Below, in pieces: positions 11,874-22,399 of a DNA stretch of 64,000 bases. The position numbers and the translations under genes are program-made. The DNA is from Aquatica leii (taxonomy: Eukaryota; Arthropoda; Insecta; Coleoptera; Lampyridae). The DNA is taken from positions 186,001 to 250,000 of the forward strand of contig CM069432.1 in the NCBI GenBank assembly GCA_035610365.1, given 5' to 3'. Position 1 is the first letter of the stretch; the number at the start of each line of letters is the position of its first letter. The notes below the pieces were generated by a model. That model searched no databases. It saw nothing but the letters and a program-made list of their open reading frames with translations, and had not been told where the DNA came from.

Positions 11874-12430
11874 GCAACATTGTTTAATACATTCAAAATG
11901 AAACTTTTTACTTCTATGATTAAACTCAAATTAGAAGGATACATCGAAAACAAAGATGAACAACAAGGTTTCAGAAGAAACAGACCAACAACAGAAGCTA
12001 TCTTGATACTAAGACAACTCAAAGAAAAATCCATCGTATAGAATAGACCTAACAAATGCATTTGACAGAGTGTAATAGATGTAATAGATATTTTTCGGAA
12101 ATCGTTAATATTATATGTCAACTGAACACCAACAACACGACGGTTATTAAAGCCAGTCATCAAACAACTAAAAATATACCAACACCAAGCGGAATTAGAC
12201 AAAGGGACAGCATCAGCCCATTTCTGTTCAACTTAATAATGAAAAACATAATAAACGAAGTAAACTCTTTAAACCTGGGATATAGATTGCAAAACAGGCT
12301 CTTTAGTATGATTAGTTACGCCAATAATGCAACGATCATGTCAGAAACGGAGGACAACCTTCAGAGACACCGTTTTTTTCAACTAACGCAGAAATATAAT
12401 ATGACAAATTCAAACAAAAAAAACTAAAAA

Positions 12431-12719
12431 AATAGGGCCGCCGTTATATCTGAATGTTTAAGAAATGTTGTGTGGAATAACAATTCCACGTTAATTATAC
12501 CGACCTGAATCGGTCTACTAGGTATGAGACATTATTACAAAGGAATTAATATTTTTACCTTTAGTAGGTGCGTTTAGAACACCAAGCCTCCGTCAAATTG
12601 GGAGTAATTAAGTAGAAAGAAAATCGATTTAACTTTTTCAATACAAGCAGATAATCTTCATTCCATCAAATTGAACGCACAAGGTTTCCGAAGAATGTCA
12701 AACCGATATGCTGATATCG
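12431..12719. other. No gene recognised
   Basis: Short AT-rich segment between the RTE-like fragment and the returning gypsy sequence. It probably includes decayed gypsy pol, but no motif could be read. Confidence 0.4.
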
Positions 12720-13044
12720 CATTGCTTTATTACTAACGACACGTAACAAAGTTCTATGGCGCAATAATGATGTTGTATATCATGTCCACGTCCAAATGTA
12801 CTTCAATAAGTTTATAAGCGTGTACGGTGGTTCTAGAAAGGCTAGGTTTGCAGTTACGACCGCGGAGCTGCAGGACCTGTTCCTAACACAAAAAGATTGC
12901 GCCATAGCACATTGCCTAAAAAAAGATCTTGAGATGTTCAAAAAGATTGCAGTAATATTTAAGAGGAAGCTCGGATTGTTAGATGAACTACCAAGACAGC
13001 AACCGGCGGTCGGCAAAATCTTAAAATTTGCAACCGTCGTTTAA
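12720..13044 (+). pseudogene. Old gypsy copy: pol end plus N-terminal half of a macrodomain
   Basis: The beginning matches the end of pol in the younger element (24880-25010). An ORF from 12796 to 13044 follows, with GSRKARFAVTTAELQDLFL then QKDCAIAHCLKKDLEMFKKI and ELPRQQPAVGKIL. This corresponds to the first half of the TARG1-like macrodomain found at 25013-25200: DLF, AIAHC, then a basic helix. The frame ends at 13044. The second half is found 1.9 kb further on, at 14925, so the domain is split by intervening sequence. Confidence 0.7.
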
Positions 13045-14924
13045 GATTGTGCGATTTCTTTCGTGTAAGATATGGTATTTAAATTGATGTTATTCGTTTC
13101 ATGTATTTTGGAATTGTTTTATCGATTTCACGTTAATTTAGGAAAGTTATTTTACGTTTATATATTCATAATTGTAAATCAATTTTGTATTCATTTATTT
13201 AAAAATTATTACGTTGTATAAACAATCGTATTCTGCCTTGATTTGGCGTTTTCTTTGTCTTGTCAAAATTACAGTTGTAATTTAGGTTTCCCTTCTGAGA
13301 TATAATTGTAATTAAATACATTTTAGCAATTTGTTTATTTTAAGTTTGTTTAAAAGTTCTTTGTTTTAAGTACATTCTCAGTACAGTCGTACTTATTTTC
13401 TCTGTGTTGGTTCTATTAAATTACGTTGAAATAAACTAATTCTTTTAATTTACTAGACATTTGTTATAGTTCAGGTCTCAACAAGTAATCTTTATGACCA
13501 TGATGAAATAAAATATTTTGTTGATTTAGCAGTTCACACAGTATATTGAAAGCCGTTTCCGAACTCCACTTAGCGACGTAATTAAATCTGTTTGCATCCT
13601 CTTTGCACTTCTTGGTGGTATTGCTTTCTTGCACAGAGATTTGGGACAGAACCTTTTGGAAAGGGTAGCCGATTAAGTTTATAAATATAAGTGATTTTGT
13701 TTTAAAGGGATAGTTGATGGTTGGTTGACGGTCGTTCAAAATGCCTTAAGTAACGGAATGTAGTTGGTTGGGTGGTAAACGCACCCCAAGTAGATGAAGT
13801 AATAACGCGGAAGGTATGCAGAAAACGTACATTTTTAGTGCAGTTAGTGGAGTTTTGAATCTACGGTTTAAAAAAAAATCCCGTGTTTTCAAGTTTTATT
13901 TTACGTAATGTAGAATCGTGTTCGTTAAATAGTACGAAGCGGTTATATCTTTGCCTTAGTGGCGGCTTATTAAAAATCTTCCGACAGAACATAGTCCTTT
14001 GGGGGACCCTTTAGCATTTCTTCCCGATTATATCTGGCAACCTAGGATCAACCACAACTTCTTTCCGAGATTTATTACGACGAAAATTTAAGGTATTTAT
14101 TTTATACCGACTAATTAAATTTGGTGAATTTTATTTACGCGTTTAAGTGTCTTAAAAGCTTTAGGTTTCAAGAAAAATAATGAGTATTGCGAATTAACGG
14201 TTTTATCAATAATACATTTAATAAATGATAATTGTCCGTATGTATCAAAACTATATGTGACAAAATTTCTTTGTGCTAAAAATTTTATGTTTGACGTTAA
14301 CCGAAAAATTTACTCAGTTCACAATTTATTACTAACATTTTCATCCTGGTTTTAAAATAGATGAATTTATTTTGTTTTGTGTTTAATTAATTTCTATTTA
14401 ATGCGGACACGGCCGTGCATTAGTTAATTAATCAATTTTTTTTTATGATTTTATTTTTATTTGTTTCATTTCTTTAAAATTTTGTTTGTTTTAATACGAT
14501 TATTTAATTATTTTAATTTTTTTTTACTTTTATGTTTAATTTACAATTTTTTTTATTTTATTAATTTTTTTTAAATTTTAGTTTGCGCTAATTTAAATAG
14601 TTTTTGTTTTGTTTTGAGTGTAGATTGATCAAATAAATAGGTAAATGTAAACAAGCTTTTAATTTCGTCGGCCTTGGCGTTATATGAAATTTTTGTTTAT
14701 TACGGAATTTAGTGAGATACACTCCATTAAGGTAACTCCGTTTAGAATGTGCTTGTGGTTGGCAAGGGCCAGAAGTCTATTGAGCTTTACACCTTCCTGG
14801 CGCCCTTTGATTTTTGATTTGTCATTGTGTTTTTGTTGAGTTTTCCAAACAATCACGGAATTTTGAATATAACCCACCCCGTCTTCACTGAGCACCAGCA
14901 AAACTTCGTTTATGTTACTTTATT
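13045..14924. other. Non-coding insertion inside the old macrodomain
   Basis: About 1.9 kb of AT- and T-rich sequence with no recognisable gene separates the two halves of the macrodomain. TGGCGCCCTTTGATTTTTG at 14797 resembles the TGGCGCC motif inside several LTRs of this window, so part of this stretch may be an LTR. I could not define its ends. Confidence 0.4.
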
Positions 14925-15300
14925 TCAGGCAAGTGTCATTGTTCCAGCTTTTGCACGTAACAAATTACGTGATAATTCTATTTACTTACGGACAAAACCG
15001 TTAGAATTATTGGCAAGCATTATGGAATCTCAAGATAACATTAAGGAATTGGCAGTACCCAAACTCGGTAGTGGCATAAATCAACTGGATTGTAGGCAGT
15101 TCAAAATATGTTAGAGGTGGTCTTCCATGGAACAGGCGTTCAAGTGATGGTCTGCAATTACCATCCTCGTAGAACATCGGCCCAGAAAAAGTTTGACTGT
15201 TACTTTTGTGTAGAAAATTGCCGAAATGGAGAGAGCTGCCGCTATCACCACGGCCTTTTCTACCGATGCTGCGTCCAGTTTCCTAATCTGGGACAAAACA
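14925..15300 (+). pseudogene. Old gypsy copy: C-terminal half of macrodomain plus CCCH zinc finger
   Basis: Two overlapping frames (to 15114 and from 15108) encode IKELAVPKLGSGINQLD then MLEVVFHGTGVQVMVCNY. This is the C-terminal half of a TARG1-like macrodomain. The catalytic Asp of the GCGLD motif reads Asn here (GSGIN). A zinc-finger-like motif CVENCRNGESCRYHH follows. The CxxxxxxC-C-H spacing (C-x6-C-x5-C-x3-H) suits a CCCH finger. An AAAGAGGGTAG purine tract then leads into the LTR at 15316. The frame change at 15110 and the Asn suggest it is inactive. Confidence 0.75.
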
Positions 15301-15315
15301 GTCTAAAGAGGGTAG

Positions 15316-15669
15316 TGAAACCTTTTCGAAATATTTGGAACATTCAAGGCGGTTGTCGAAAGACGTCGAATGTTAATGAATAAGGAAAAAATATAAAAGA
15401 TGAATGAAGAAAATCGAATTTAGTTTTAAAACGTTAGGTGCAACGTAAGTGTTAAATAAAAGCGCGTGCTTTTAAAAACGTTTAAATAAATACGTCAGTG
15501 TAAAAGGAAACGTGTTAAAATAAACAAGTGTATCAAGTGACTAATTATCTTATCCGCGGACGGTATACGGTTACAGTGATAAATAAATTAATGTAAATAT
15601 TGTTTCTGTTAAATTATTAGTTTATTTGGCCTTAGCTTGTATTGTGTTTATAGTAGGGAATTCGTTACA
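15316..15669 (+). repeat. 3' LTR of the old gypsy element
   Basis: Begins TGAAACC directly after the purine tract AAAGAGGGTAG (polypurine tract) and ends ATTCGTTACA. The ending matches the 5' LTR end at 10366 and, with one change, that of the younger element at 21134. Its first 265 bases match 6009-6280, and its last 80 match 10232-10366. Length is 354 bp. Confidence 0.7.
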
Positions 15670-16130
15670 TTTAAGTTTTATTAAAATAACACCAAACGCC
15701 ATTTTAGTCAATAAAAAAAATAGAATTTAAAAAAATCTATTACGATCCGTTGATATGTTTTTTTGTAATACAATAGAAAAATCTGAATCACAGTTTGATT
15801 TTTAGGTTAAAAAAACTTTCTCAAATTTAAAAGATGACGGTTAGTCCTTTTTGATAAGCCGTTATCATATTAATTTATAAGTTTTTGTTTTTTAATTGCC
15901 TAATTTTTAAATGACCTTATTGCAATTAAGAACAAATTATATAAACTAATACAGTGCTTAATTTGAGTAACTTTGAACTCTTCATAAATGTGTTGTGTGT
16001 CTTTCTGACAACCTTGCTCTACATTTAAAAGCACAATCTATAATATATAGGCTTATAATCAATAATATTCAAACAATGCTGTGCAATCAAGAAGCTATTA
16101 ATAAAATCGTAAGCTAGAAAAAAGTAATTA
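15670..16130. other. Probable Wnt intron, no gene recognised
   Basis: AT-rich sequence downstream, on the minus strand, of the Wnt exon donor site. No further Wnt exon is seen here. Confidence 0.4.
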
Positions 16131-16138
16131 TTACTTAC

Positions 16139-16376
16139 GAATACTCGTGACAGGTCCAAAAACATTCAGTTCATCTAATATCGAACAATTCCATCTTCGA
16201 TGTTGAAATTGATGTCTACATTCAAGTAACGCTTGATGCGCTCCATTTGCAACGGCCAGCATGTGATCTTGATAGAGCTGACAAATTTTCCCTTGACCGG
16301 CACTTAAACCTGGTAATTTATGACAATGCGGTAATTCGGTCATTTGTAACATTTCCCTAAGGCCAAACCCATGCTT
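16139..16376 (-). CDS. Internal exon of a Wnt gene, Wnt5-like
   Basis: Wnt proteins are secreted, lipid-modified ligands of Frizzled and Ror/Ryk receptors; Wnt5 acts mainly in non-canonical signalling. The exon reads HCHKLPGLSAGQGKICQLYQ, then DHMLAVANGAHQALLECR, then QFQHRRWNCSILDELNVFGP. The Cys before the pocket, the ECR.QF helix and the RRWNCS core are family hallmarks. LYQDHM is characteristic of Wnt5. On the minus strand a pyrimidine-rich acceptor ending TTACAG precedes 16376, and a donor GTAAGTAA follows 16139. The exon is 238 bp, phase 0 in and phase 1 out, giving 79 codons plus one base. No stop lies inside. Wnt1/6/7/WntA are less likely from the LYQDHM wording. Confidence 0.85.
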
Positions 16377-17726
16377 CTGTAACAAAAAAGAAAGTTATAA
16401 AAAAATCAACGTGGAAACTTCAACGCCGGTCCAGCGCACAAACTCCAACCGTGGTAATTTTATTAATAGATTTTTAACAATAGGTAGGATTAATGACAAA
16501 GCAACGTTGAGGCAAATAACTAAAAATAATTAATTGTTTATATGTTTGATTTAAAATTATAGCTACCTAATGTTCGTACATTAAATCATTTAAAGTGCAT
16601 TTGGCGTTTCTAATTAAATAATGATTTATTTTTATATTAATAAACAATTATTCACGTTGAGTTCGAGTAATAATAAACCAAAAGTCAGCAGGTGCTTATG
16701 TAACCGAGACAGGCTCGTCTTTATATCAGATGATTCTTAATAGAGTTAATCAGATGATACCGGGACAAGTTTAAATTAAGTGAGAAGACAAAGTAAATCT
16801 GCAAAAGAACATTTTCACATCGGTTTCTTGCTAACGGAAGATTAAGATTTATGTTCGCATTAATCTTTTTATACAGTCATAAAGTCACGTTAAATGTCTA
16901 AGAATTGGATTTAGATTTAACGCACATACGTTGTTATAAATTTATTTATAAGTAATTTAAATAAGATTTGTGGAACGACTTTAGAAATGAGTACATTGAT
17001 GATTTTATATTATGTACACAAAGTTAAACAAACTCATCCTAGACGATAACTTAACTGTTTTTTTAACGATACTTGTTTATTATTGAACTGCAGAAACAGT
17101 CATGTTACATGTAAAACTTTTTACTCGTTCCATCTTGTGTGGCATTAATTATTTCGCTCGTACGATTGAGACGTTACATTAACTAACCAAAATTAAAATT
17201 GGATACAAAACGAGCTGTGTTATTAATTAAAAACGCCATGGTTGGTAAATCTGTGAATCTCGGTAAGATTCGATTATATTAATTGAATAATGGAACGAGT
17301 TATTAAATTTTCAAGTTTTACATTTTCATTTATGGGAGAGAGTTTTTCTAAGAACAACAATAAACTATAATAATGTTTTTATAGCTTCACAATGATTGTT
17401 GTCCCGCTATAACTACTGGTGCAGGAAAAATGAGACTTATAAATACTGATTTATTATCAACAATTGTATGTCTATGCCGTTACAGTAAACTAAACATTAC
17501 CATTTTAACTAAAAAAATTAAACACAAATTACAATGAATGCAACTATTTTATTTAATGTCTAATTTAAAAATAATTTCAAATAATATTTAATAATAGCAT
17601 TATTTGTATTAACCAGTGGCGGCTGGTGGTGAATCATACAAGAGGGTCATTTAAAGAAAACGCTATTATCCAAAAAATTCTAAAAAACATTATTACATTA
17701 ACGCAATTTATATTTAAGGTCAATTA
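16377..17726. other. Probable Wnt intron, no gene recognised
   Basis: AT-rich. CAGTGGCGGCTGGTG at about 17613 resembles the ends of hAT elements, but no matching inverted end was found nearby. Confidence 0.45.
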
Positions 17727-18997
17727 TACAGGGTGTCCCACGAGGTACTGTACATACTGAAATGGTATGTTCCTTAGGTCAATTTAAGTAGAAAACGTCC
17801 TATAAACATAGGTCAAATTCGCCATAGTTACACAGATACAAGCGTTCAAAGTTTATAACTGATCACACATTTTTTGAAAATTAAACTGGGAAACAAAAGC
17901 CGAACAATTTGTCATTTATTGCTTTCTTTTCTACTAATGTCACAGTCGATTTTATTAAATGAAGTGTAATTTAAATGCAAAATGCCTTCTCATTTTTCTA
18001 ATGAAGAGTATGCTGATATCATTTACATTTATGAATTTTGTGATGGAAATGCGAGATCTGTCGTTAGGGAATATGAACGAACACCCAACAGGAGGGTGCC
18101 AAATCACCATCTGTGTTTCAACATGTACGGACTCAGGGTTCATTTCCATCAGTTTCAACAAGATGTGACCGTCCTGTGCAGTTAAATGTGAATGAGCAGG
18201 AAAACATTCTACAGATGGTTGATCGGAGTCCAGGGTTGAGTACTAGAAGAATTTCTTCTCGAACGGTACTCCCCGTATGTCAGTATAGCGAACATTACAT
18301 GATGTGCTTTTGTATCCCTATCACATACAACAGGTTCAGCATCTGCCACTAGCTACAGGTAAATCCACAATTAGTTCCATTCATTTTATTTAGCGACGAG
18401 GCGCAATTTACTAGAGATGGAGTAAACAATACACGTAATTCTCATTTGTGGTCATATCAAAATCCACATGGCACAACAGAAACTAACTTTCAGCGCAGAT
18501 TTTCTGTTAACGTATGGTGTGGCATGATTGACGATCAACGTATTGGACCTTTTTTCTTTGAGAAACGTCTGACAGGAGAAGCATATGCTAACTTTTTGCG
18601 GAATGAATTGCTACCGCTTTTGGAAGAAGTACCTTTACTAACAAGACAACAAATGTTTCTGCAACATGATAGAGCTCCTCCACATTTTAGTCGGCATGTG
18701 ACCGAATATCTAAATGTTGCTTACCCCAATAAGTGGATTGGGCGTGGAGGCCCGCATGCTTGGCCACCGAGATCGCCCGATCTCACACCTTTTGACTTCT
18801 ATCTGTGGGGTCATGTGAAAAGTTTAGTATACGAGGTAAAAGTTAATACCAGAGCTGAACTGATGCAGCGTATCCTGGATGTGTGTCAACAAACACGGAA
18901 CAACCAGCAGGTGCTTCTAGCGGCTACTCGGTCCATTTTAGATCGCAACCGTCGTTGTATTAATGCCGAAGGAGGTCATTTTGAGCATTTGATGTGA
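17727..18997 (+). mobile_element. Tc1/mariner relic, DD41D type
   Basis: The 5' end has TA followed by CAGGGTGTCCCACGAGG at 17729. The N-terminal helix-turn-helix part (17982-18240, DUF4817-like) contains [20 protein letters not shown] and NRRVPNHH. It is broken by frameshifts and a deletion near 18280-18390. The catalytic part runs from about 18390: FSDEAQFTRDGVNN, then the long ORF 18446-18997 with SVNVWCGMIDDQRIGPFFF, QHDRAPPHF and PPRSPDLTPFDFYLWG. From the Asp of QHDR to the last Asp of PFDF there are 41 residues, the DD41D spacing. All three catalytic Asp survive, but the N-terminal part is broken. No matching 3' inverted repeat was found after 18997. Confidence 0.85.
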
Positions 18998-19045
18998 TTT
19001 TTTTTAATTTGTTTTTTTATTTATTCTAAGTTTATAATAAGTTAT

Positions 19046-19072
19046 TATAATAATAATAATAATAATAATAAT
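19046..19072. repeat. AAT/ATA microsatellite
   Basis: About nine trinucleotide units of (ATA)n lie just downstream of the mariner gene, then GCTTTATTGTG. Such a tract can mark the 3' end of a non-LTR element, but none was identified. Confidence 0.8.
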
Positions 19073-19283
19073 GCTTTATTGTGAAAGATAAACAAAATTT
19101 CACAAATGGAATAGGGTTTTCTTAGTAGCCATCTTCCACCCTTCCGGTAATCACTGTGACATGCAGAAAATAAATAGTTAAATAAACATATTTTGTTACT
19201 TCTTACATCATATTGATAATTTTAATATAGGTACTGTGTACCCTAATCAAACATTGTCTTTAGTAATCGTACAGTAAACAAGT

Positions 19284-20620
19284 TGTTACAAGCTTTAGGT
19301 CTTACGAACCTTGCACGGCCAACTCACACAGTCGGAGATAGGGGAGGTTCAAGGGAATTATGCTTAAAGGTGCCAGATCTAATCCAAAGTAACACTTCTG
19401 CCTCGATCACGACAGACGGTCCAAACTTGAAACTAAATTTGAGGTTCGTAATCCTTGTCACTCTGATGTTTGAGTAGCCAAAATTTGTTGATAGGTAACG
19501 ACAATCAAAAGAGAAAGGTATGTTGCCATAAAAGAAAGATTAACCAGTATAACAACTTTAATTTAGTAACGTCGATGATTAACACAAAGATATCGAATTT
19601 TCAGTGCATAAATGCCAGCAGTATCGGCAACACACAATACATAGGTAAGTTAAGTTGAAGCGAACTGCGAAGAAAAGTGTGTAGTAAATATTGTTTGTAC
19701 ACAACATGCGAAACACAAAATAATTGATTGATTGATTGATACTACCTTAATGGTAATAAAACAATGATAGTAATTACGGAATTAACACTAAACTTTCGTA
19801 GCAAATATTGGTTGTACACAGCATGCGAAACACACAAAAGAATTAATGATACTACCTTAATGGTAATAAAACAATGACAGTCATTACGGAATTAACACTA
19901 GCTAAAGTTTCGTGAGCGACCTTTCTGACAGCGATAAAATAAGTAAATAAGCTTACCCGCAATCCAGTACCTACTTGGTCGAAGAAAACGTTTTCCCCGG
20001 CAAGTGAGCCTGAAATAAAGTTGAGTAGCAAATCGTGTAAAACCAATGACTCACGAAATCAAGATCTACAAAAATGGTTAATTATTGCTAAAGAAAGTAC
20101 ACATAACAGAACCCGATTGTCGAATGCTGTTGTATACCTTCAATGAAAGTTGGTTTCGCAGGTGTTTGCCGCATGAGTAGGATCTCGCAGAAACGTGATT
20201 GTCTTCGGTTTATTTAGTTTCAACCGTAGGCCTTATAGATAGAGTTATACTTGTCCCATGAAAGTATTTGTCGATGGTAATCCCTCATAATTCGTTATCG
20301 AATAGAAACATGTGGGCTAGAACGTGGTAGAACGGCTATCAAATTAACGAGAATTACAACAGAATTTTAATAAACGGAAGCAATCATCTCACCCTGTGAC
20401 GACTCAAATATTTTACGATCGTAATGAAATTATAATTTGATTCCCATTATTAAGGATGTCCTTCGAAATTACTTTAAGCCGTACAGGCCATTTTATGCAG
20501 TTAACAGTTTAACGATTTCGTCGTAAAATGACAGTCACAGATCGGCAGAGAGCGTCAAAACCGGAATCTAATTTTAATTCATATACAGGGTATTCCGTTA
20601 GAAAAATTTTGCACGTAACA
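19284..20620 (-). repeat. Solo LTR, copy 1, with TSD AAGT
   Basis: Reads TGTTACGTGC... on the minus strand from 20620 to ...CTTGTAACA at 19284. The 4-bp duplication AAGT lies at 19280-19283 and again at 20621-20624. The copies at 45544-46913 and 55161-56486 share the ends, an AGATCTGGC-CC motif about 90 bases from the 3' end, and the final CGAACC-TGCACGGCCAACT. Length is 1,337 bp, with no coding region. Recombination between the two LTRs of a gypsy element explains it. Confidence 0.85.
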
Positions 20621-20682
20621 AAGTAACTAAATTCAAATTATTTGCAATTGTACCTTTAACTGAGACAATATTTGTAATATAC

Positions 20683-20805
20683 TGAAACGTTCGAGAAGTT
20701 ATTTGCAAATTCAAGAGCCTTCTAGAAGCTGTTATCCATCTTCTAGAAGATATACCGAAAGATAGGGAACACTCGAGAAGGATTTCCTTATGTGTATATA
20801 TACCG
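20683..20805 (+). promoter_or_regulatory. LTR promoter with heat-shock-element-like palindromes
   Basis: TTCTAGAA occurs at 20720-20727 and 20741-20748. TTCGAGAA is near 20690, and CTCGAGAAGGATTTCC near 20772. These fit arrays of the HSF recognition unit nGAAn in alternating orientation. The TATA-like GTATATATAC at 20793 follows at promoter-like distance. The 3' LTR keeps both TTCTAGAA motifs. Induction by heat is an inference from the motifs. Confidence 0.55.
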
Positions 20806-21134
20806 ACGAAACAAATCGTAGGTCAGTTATTTCCGTAATGCGAATGCAACAGTGTTAAGAAGATTATTCAAGTTGAAATAAATAAGTGTGTAACGCGTGT
20901 GCGATAAAGATACGGAGTACGTGACTTTGATATAAACAACTTTCGGTGTTTAGATAAATAGAAGTTATGTTCGTGTAAGTAATAGTGCGATATAAATTAA
21001 AGTGTAAGTGTTTTTATAAAATATTATTAGATTTAATTAGTTCGGTTACTTTAAAAGTGTACATATTTCTAGTATAAGTAAAACATAGTTTTAGTAGTTT
21101 AAATAAATTAGTGTTAATAATAAAATTCGTAACA
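20683..21134 (+). repeat. 5' LTR of the gypsy element
   Basis: Starts TGAAACGTTCGAG and ends ATTCGTAACA, 452 bp. The first 395 bp match the 3' LTR (25600-25994) with few changes. The upstream part has clustered GAA/TTC palindromes and the TATA-like GTATATATAC at 20793. GTGACGTCAG directly after the end is a possible primer-binding site; I could not name the tRNA. Confidence 0.85.
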
Positions 21135-21363
21135 GTGACGTCAGTGTGGTGTATCGTTCGCGAATTTTAATGTAAATACCATTAAGTAATCTAATATCGC
21201 TCTCGTAATAAAAACATTGTTTTGCGTAAAGAATTAACACTTTAGTTCGCGTGTTTGTTTATAGCATTTAATCTTGGCTGTTCGTTTCGTTAAACCAGTG
21301 TCGGGCTTTATTAAAATTTAGTGTTATTAAATTTTGTTTTAAATTGTTATTCGTGGTTAAATT

Positions 21364-21814
21364 TATGCCGGTGACGCGTTTGCAAAAAGTGAAAATGGAT
21401 TCAAAAATATTTGAAATTCTCGGATCAATGAATAAAAATATCCAAGAAAAACTGTCCAAAAATTCTCAGAAGATGGAAGAAAATTCGCAGAAAATAGAAG
21501 AAAAACTGTCAAAAAATTTCAGAAAAATGGAAGAAAATTCAAGAAAAATGGAAGAAAAGTTTCACGAAAACTCGCTGAAAATGGAAGAAAAGTTGATGGA
21601 AAATTCTAGACGATTAAAAGAAGAAATACAAAGAAGCATAGAAAATCAAATCAAAATTGTTCAAGAAGAAACCCAAGCAGATATGTTAAATTTAAAAGAA
21701 GAAATTTGCGAATCTGTGAATGACAAAATAAAAGAAGTAGAAGACAAATTAGAACAAAAGCTAGAAAAAAAATTAAGAGAAAGAATACAACTGCTTGTAG
21801 AAAGAATGAACTAA
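21364..21814 (+). CDS. Gypsy gag N-terminal coiled-coil protein
   Basis: A 150-codon reading frame, starting at the ATG of MPVTRLQKVKMDSKIFEILG and ending at a stop at 21814. It consists largely of repeats of about eleven residues built on KMEENS, such as SQKMEENSQ, SRKMEEKF and LKMEEKLMENS. The pattern of hydrophobic spacing with many Lys and Glu predicts one long coiled coil, probably for multimerisation of the gag shell. The frame stops before the gag body that starts near 21860, and the two are in different frames. This may be a real separate frame or the result of a mutation. The older copy at 10490-10980 has the same type of region. Confidence 0.6.
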
Positions 21815-21859
21815 ATAAATTGCCACGGTGAAGGAAGCGTTACGAGTGAAGATTTAATA

Positions 21860-22321
21860 ATGGACCATCGAAAAGGAGCCACTCAAAAGTTTAAAATTCT
21901 ACCACCAAATTTTGATGGTAAAGTTCCATAGTCAACCTACTACAAGCAGTTTGAAGCCGCAGCTACAGCTAATGGTTGGAGCAACAAGCGGAAAGCGACG
22001 TCTTTAATAGTGTCCTTACGTAGAGAAACGCTTGGAATTTTACAAACTGTTCTTGACGACCTACAAGAAAATTACGAACTCCATGCTTTGGAGTTCGAGC
22101 CGGCGGAACAAACGTCGCAACGAGGCAGCCATAAGCTCCGTTGTGCTGCAGAAATATCCTCGCACACAGAAGAAAGCATTGAAGACATAGTCCGACGGAT
22201 ATTTCGGGAACGAGTAGCTCGAAGAAGAGAACTGACGTGCTGGAACTGCGGGGAAGTGGGCCACGTACGACGACGCTGTACTAAGCCCAGGAGAAAACAT
22301 GAAGAGCGTCCGGAAAACTAG
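21860..22321 (+). pseudogene. Gypsy gag body with zinc knuckle
   Basis: Starts at the ATG at 21860 with KGATQKFKILPPNFDGK, then a stop at 21929 (TAG). The frame continues with YYKQFEAAATANGWSNKRKA, then to SLRRETLGILQTVL. The C-terminal part ends with the CCHC knuckle CWNCGEVGHVRRRC (C-x2-C-x4-H-x4-C) and a basic tail to 22321. Compared with usual gypsy gag the middle is short, so a deletion near 22050 is likely. The knuckle binds genomic RNA during packaging. Confidence 0.8.
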
Positions 22322-22399
22322 AACAGGTCGACCGAATGGGGCGAAAGTCGACCTCAACGAGCCATGCCCCAGAGATTACCATCCAAATAGCATCGCCTA

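Larger units (their letters stand above)
11271..12430 (+). pseudogene. RTE-like LINE reverse transcriptase fragment
   Basis: Interrupted coding sequence of a non-LTR reverse transcriptase. Before the hairpin there is KKLKNKKAPEIDNI and a decayed NYRRLSLLCTTMKLF. After it come IENKDEQQGFRRNRPTTEAI (from about 11945), then SGIRQRDSISPFLFNLIMKN (about 12190) and GYRLQNRLFSMISYANNATI (about 12280). The last contains the motif C position, which normally reads ADD but here reads ANN. The usual GVRQGDSLSP reads SGIRQRDSISP. Stops and frameshifts are frequent. It probably inserted into the older gypsy copy, separating its protease from its 3' end. Confidence 0.75.

Noticed and set aside
14797-14815. 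TGGCGCC-type primer-binding site
   Set aside because: The same motif lies inside LTRs elsewhere in the window, so it does not mark an element interior here.
17613-17640. hAT-like end CAGTGGCGGCTGGTG
   Set aside because: No partner end or transposase near it; a single short match.
19852-20046. Small ORF on the minus strand
   Set aside because: Inside the solo LTR; no homolog recognised.
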